From Oscillospiraceae bacterium (GTDB taxonomy: Bacteria; Bacillota_A; Clostridia; Oscillospirales; Oscillospiraceae): a DNA stretch of 8,364 bases. The position numbers were made by a program, and so were the translations under genes. How positions within the stretch are numbered: the first letter of the stretch is position 1; each line of letters opens with the position of its first letter. Positions 6,271 to 8,364 of this stretch are shown here, one piece after another. The notes under the pieces were generated by a model. It made no database searches. It saw only the letters and a program-made list of their open reading frames with translations, and had not been told where the DNA came from. The DNA lies in the NCBI GenBank assembly GCA_016302005.1, contig JAEDOK010000077.1:1-8364 (forward strand). Direction: 5' to 3'.

Positions 6271-6477
6271 ATGGCAGCCAAGTCAAAAAAGCCGACGCCC
6301 CCCGCGCCGCGCCGCAGCGTGGCAAATCAACCGAGCCGCACAAGAAGCGAACGCTCCCGCGCCTTTCGGAAGAAGCTCTGGATCGCCATCGGCGCACTGC
6401 TTGCGTTTGCGGCGGTGCTGATCGTCATTCAGCTTTTCATTGACCCGTCGGAGTTGAAAAATCTGTTTTCCTTTTAG
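6271..6477 (+). CDS. Small single-pass membrane protein of the SPFH operon, function unknown
   Basis: I do not recognise this 68-residue protein. The first 35 residues are very basic and rich in Pro, Ser and Arg (PTPPAPRR, RTRSERSRAFRKK) with no acidic residue except one Glu, so they should be disordered and cytosolic. A single hydrophobic helix spans about 36-57, and a short tail DPSELKNLFSF ends outside. The ATG immediately follows the SPFH stop codon (TAAATG), with AAGGAG 12 bases upstream, a rather long spacing, so coupling to SPFH translation is likely. The gene ends 1 base before the operon terminator. Support for it being real comes from position, coupling and a coherent topology; a helper or anchor for the SPFH-NfeD complex is only an inference. 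Confidence 0.75.
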   Translation: MAAKSKKPTPPAPRRSVANQPSRTRSERSRAFRKKLWIAIGALLAFAAVLIVIQLFIDPSELKNLFSF

Positions 6478-6478
6478 C

Positions 6479-6522
6479 AAAAACCCGCTTCCCTTCTTTA
6501 TTCGGAGGGAAGCGGGTTTTTT
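6479..6522 (+). terminator. Strong terminator, probably bidirectional
   Basis: A perfect stem of CCCGCTTCCCT (6484-6494) with AGGGAAGCGGG (6506-6516) is extended by an A run (6479-6483) and a T run (6517-6522). Because A and T runs flank both sides, it can end the rightward SPFH operon and also the leftward dehydrogenase operon, which has no other terminator in between. Confidence 0.92.
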
Positions 6523-6523
6523 C

Positions 6524-6756
6524 AGTGAACAGTGAATTGTGAATAGGTTATCCGGTCGGAATGCTCCGCACGGAGTGCGGATTCGTGAATGGCTGATGGC
6601 TTTCTCTGCATGAGCAGTGGTAATTCTCATCTTTAGGGGATGGAAAATGAGATTGCCACGTCGCTGCGCTCCTCGCAATGACACAGCGGGAGGCTTGTAC
6701 GTGATCTGCCGCAGCCGACAATTTACCTATTCCCTGTTCACTATTCACCATTCACT
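6524..6756. repeat. About 233-base repeat element with imperfect inverted ends
   Basis: The left end (6524-6548) starts AGTGAACAGTGAATTGTGAA and the right end, read on the minus strand from 6756, starts AGTGAATGGTGAATAGTGAA. Aligning their inner 25 bases gives 20 matches, and both finish GAATAGGT. Both ends are built from 7-base units. The interior holds a small hairpin (CCGCAC/GTGCGG near 6567-6582), the simple GCAATGAC repeat at 6649-6684 and a GGCTTGTACG stretch like those near 2444 and 2571. No protein-coding gene is apparent in this interval. It resembles a MITE in outline, but mobility is not shown and the ends may be independent arrays. Confidence 0.6.
6649..6684 (+). repeat. Simple, uninterrupted GCAATGAC repeat
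   Basis: It runs GAGATTGCCACGTCGCTGCG through to CGCAATGACAC. The last 29 bases match 3-31 with one mismatch. This copy serves as the reference for the empty form of the module, since the related copies at 2224-2315 and 2468-2561 carry about 50 extra bases after GAGATTGC. Confidence 0.8.
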
Positions 6757-7705
6757 ATGAAACAACATTCTGCGGGGTGCCGTTCAAAAATGCGCGCAGG
6801 TTTTCTGCCGCGATGTGGTGCAGGCGCAGACGGGCTTCCTTCGGCGCCCATGCGATATGGGGCGTCAGATAGCAATTTGGCGCGGTCAGCAGCGGGTTAT
6901 CCGCCGCGATCGGCTCCTTGGAAACGACATCCGCACCGTAGCCCGCAAGCTTGCCGCTTTTCAATGCGTCCGCAACCGCCTGCTCGTCGATCAAGCCGCC
7001 CCGGGCGGTATTGAGCAGGATCGCACCGTCCTTCATTTTTTCCAGCGCCGCCGCGTCGAGCATATGCAGGTTCTCCGCCGTCTGCGGGCAGTGGAGCGAA
7101 ACGATGTCCGAACGGGCAAGCAGCTCGTCCGGCGTGACGAATTGCGCGCCCTCCGGCACGGGCTTTATATGCCTTGCCGTGACCAAAAGCCGCATCCCGA
7201 ACGCCTGCGCGATGTTGCCCACCGCCTGCCCGATCGCGCCGTAGCCGACGATACCGAGGGTCTTCCCCGCAAGCTCCGTCAAGGGTGCGTTCCAGAAGCA
7301 GAAATCCGGACAGCGCTGCCACTGCCCCCCGTGCACCGCCTGCGAGTGCTCGCCCACATGCTGCGTCATTTCCAGCAGCAGGGCAAAGGTCATCTGCGCC
7401 ACCGCGCCCGTGGAATAGCCGGGAACGTTGCAGACCGTGACACCGTGCGCCTTGGCTGCGGCAATGTCCACGATATTATAGCCCGTGGCGAGAATGCCGA
7501 TCATACGAAGATTTTTACATTGCTCGAACACAGAAGCGTCCACGGGGGTTTTATTCAGAAACACGATCTCTGCGTCCCCGATGCGGGAGACGACCTCGTT
7601 CTTCGCCGTCCGCTCGTAGACCGTCAACTCGCCGAACCCGGCGATCTCCTCCCAGCTCACATCCCCCGGATTGGAGGCGTAGCCGTCTAAGATCACGATT
7701 TTCAT
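6755..7705 (-). CDS. D-isomer-specific 2-hydroxyacid dehydrogenase (glycerate/hydroxypyruvate reductase-like)
   Basis: A 316-residue cytosolic oxidoreductase converting a 2-keto acid and its D-2-hydroxyacid with a nicotinamide cofactor. Visible family features are the substrate loop ATGYNIVD at 73-80, the dinucleotide-binding GYGAIG at 154-159, and the catalytic set Arg235 (NTARGGLID), Glu264 (SKEP) and His283 (PHIAWA). The residue following the second beta strand of the cofactor fold is Arg178 (VTAR) with no nearby Asp, which hints at NADPH use. I start at ATG 7705 (MKIVILDGYASNPGD, usual for the family); ATG 7711, two codons earlier, overlaps the previous gene's stop as TGATG and is the alternative. 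Neither has a good ribosome binding site, so coupling is likely. The TAG stop borders the repeat element at 6524-6756. Substrate is inferred from similarity to glycerate dehydrogenases. Confidence 0.9.
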   Translation of the reverse strand: MKIVILDGYASNPGDVSWEEIAGFGELTVYERTAKNEVVSRIGDAEIVFLNKTPVDASVFEQCKNLRMIGILATGYNIVDIAAAKAHGVTVCNVPGYSTGAVAQMTFALLLEMTQHVGEHSQAVHGGQWQRCPDFCFWNAPLTELAGKTLGIVGYGAIGQAVGNIAQAFGMRLLVTARHIKPVPEGAQFVTPDELLARSDIVSLHCPQTAENLHMLDAAALEKMKDGAILLNTARGGLIDEQAVADALKSGKLAGYGADVVSKEPIAADNPLLTAPNCYLTPHIAWAPKEARLRLHHIAAENLRAFLNGTPQNVVS

Positions 7706-7710
7706 CGGCA

Positions 7711-8151
7711 TCACCAGTAGTTCTTCGCCGCCTTGCGCTGCACGACGCAATACCATACGATCACAGCCACCGGCATCACGATCATGCCCAGGTCGATGAG
7801 CCACGAATCAATGTGCAGCACAAAGCTATTGAGCGCAAGCAGCCCGCCGAGCAGGATCAGCGCAACACCCAGGATCAGCGCACGCGGGATGATATAGTCG
7901 ATGAATTCCCCCGGGTCAAGACAGGCTGCCGGGTCACAGTTGCCGGGATAGAGGAATTTGTTCGGGAAAAGCATCTGCTCCTTCCGCAGGCGAATGGCGC
8001 TGTAGATCCCATAGATGCCGAAGCCGAAGAGCATAATGAGCATGAGACTGTCGAGCATATCCACCATGCCGTCCAGTGTGCCGCCCTGCTGCGCCGCCGC
8101 TTCGGTTGCCGCTTCGGTCGCCTCAGTCAAAAAAATCTTCAGGAAGCTCAT
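7711..8151 (-). CDS. Three-pass membrane protein, function unknown
   Basis: I do not recognise this 146-residue protein. After a short start it has an Ala/Glu/Thr run (TEATEAATEAAAQQ, 9-22), then hydrophobic helices at about 31-53, 90-111 and 118-137. The segment between helices one and two, about 54-89, is hydrophilic and contains LFPNKFLYPGNCDPAACLDPGEFIDY, split here only by its two cysteines at 72 and 77; it looks like the most family-specific part. The tail QRKAAKNYW is basic. ATG 8151 follows GGAGGT at 7 bases, a strong site. The stop overlaps the dehydrogenase's alternative start by one base, so both genes form an operon from the promoter at 8183-8211. Nothing in the sequence points to a transport or enzyme family. 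Confidence 0.82.
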   Translation of the reverse strand: MSFLKIFLTEATEAATEAAAQQGGTLDGMVDMLDSLMLIMLFGFGIYGIYSAIRLRKEQMLFPNKFLYPGNCDPAACLDPGEFIDYIIPRALILGVALILLGGLLALNSFVLHIDSWLIDLGMIVMPVAVIVWYCVVQRKAAKNYW

Positions 8152-8158
8152 AAAACCG

Positions 8159-8164
8159 ACCTCC
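8159..8164 (-). promoter_or_regulatory. Ribosome binding site of the 146-residue membrane protein
   Basis: GGAGGT on the minus strand lies 7 bases before ATG 8151 and supports that start as the true one. Confidence 0.85.
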
Positions 8165-8182
8165 GTTGTTCAGAATGGTTTT

Positions 8183-8211
8183 ATTATACCAGTCCCCCGT
8201 GACGATTGCAA
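8183..8211 (-). promoter_or_regulatory. Promoter of the membrane protein-dehydrogenase operon
   Basis: On the minus strand TTGCAA (8211-8206) and TATAAT (8188-8183) are separated by 17 bases, with TGG just before the -10 box, giving an extended -10 element. Its boxes and the bases after the -10 box (TATAATAAAA) equal those of the promoter at 4764-4792. Confidence 0.87.
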
Positions 8212-8250
8212 CCGATATCCGCGAAAAATCACCGAAATCCTCCGCGATGC

Positions 8251-8279
8251 TTGTAATGGGCGGAAAAATGTGATAGAAT
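8251..8279 (+). promoter_or_regulatory. Divergent promoter for a gene beyond the window
   Basis: TTGTAA (8251-8256), 17 bases, then TAGAAT (8274-8279). It points rightward, and no gene follows before the window ends, so it probably serves a gene past 8364, with the repeat at 8316-8350 in its leader. Confidence 0.6.
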
Positions 8280-8315
8280 ATTCTAAATTATGCGCGCTGA
8301 ATCAGGATTGCATCT

Positions 8316-8364
8316 GTAGGGCGGGGACATGTCCCCGCCGGTGCAGGAACTGTCTGTTGGGCTA
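8316..8364 (+). repeat. GC-rich palindromic repeat, copy D, the cleanest copy
   Basis: It begins GTAGG and contains a perfect 20-base palindrome at 8320-8339 (GGCGGGGACATGTCCCCGCC), followed by GGTGCAGGAACTGTCTGTTG. The window ends within TTGGGCTA; by comparison with copy A, which ends in a TGGGC-TTT-GCCCA hairpin, it may continue past 8364. There is no T run, so it is not a standard terminator. Confidence 0.75.

Noticed and set aside
6815..7690. A 291-codon open frame on the plus strand
   Set aside because: It mirrors the dehydrogenase gene and has no recognisable domain.
8320..8339. The 20-base palindrome as a terminator
   Set aside because: No T run follows on either strand, and it lies downstream of a promoter rather than at a gene end.

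Overview
The window reads as chromosomal DNA from a fairly GC-rich, Gram-positive member of the Clostridia, most likely an Oscillospiraceae-type gut anaerobe. The clues are an SLH-anchored cell-wall enzyme, strong AGGAGG-type ribosome binding sites, sigma-A-like promoters, best hits in memory to Firmicutes families, and short intergenic repeat modules of the kind that litter such genomes. The taxon is an inference; no rRNA or other marker gene is present.

Layout from left to right: (1) 1-147, repeat modules ending at a good ribosome binding site. (2) 148-2076 (+), a secreted L,D-transpeptidase with three SLH domains, a beta-rich spacer, an SH3-like domain and a YkuD catalytic domain, followed by a strong terminator. 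(3) 2133-2638, half a kilobase without a gene, filled with repeat modules including three copies of a roughly 50-base core placed inside other repeats. (4) 4681-2639 (-), a two-gene operon: a THUMP-domain RNA methyltransferase of the RlmL/YpsC type and a diacylglycerol-kinase-family lipid kinase, driven by a good promoter at 4764-4792. (5) 4901-6477 (+), a three-gene operon with its own promoter: a short NfeD protein, an SPFH (stomatin-like) protein and a 68-residue single-pass membrane protein, ending in a terminator that looks bidirectional. (6) 6524-6756, a repeat element bounded by imperfect inverted arrays of a 7-base unit. (7) 8151-6755 (-), a two-gene operon of an unrecognised 146-residue membrane protein and a D-2-hydroxyacid dehydrogenase, with a promoter at 8183-8211. 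(8) 8212-8364, a divergent promoter pointing out of the window and another copy of a GC-rich palindromic repeat.

The genes are ordinary core functions: wall cross-linking, rRNA modification, lipid phosphorylation, membrane microdomain organisation and 2-keto/2-hydroxyacid redox. I see no defence, phage, CRISPR or biosynthetic system. The NfeD-SPFH pair is a well-known partnership, and the small protein fused to the end of that operon is its least explained part.

The most unusual content is between the genes. At least three repeat families are present: a TTGC...GCAATGAC hairpin module, a 7-base AGTGAAN array, and a GGCGGGGACATGTCCCCGCC palindrome. They are nested and tiled together, sit directly after terminators or in 5' leaders, and in one case abut or provide a gene's stop codon.
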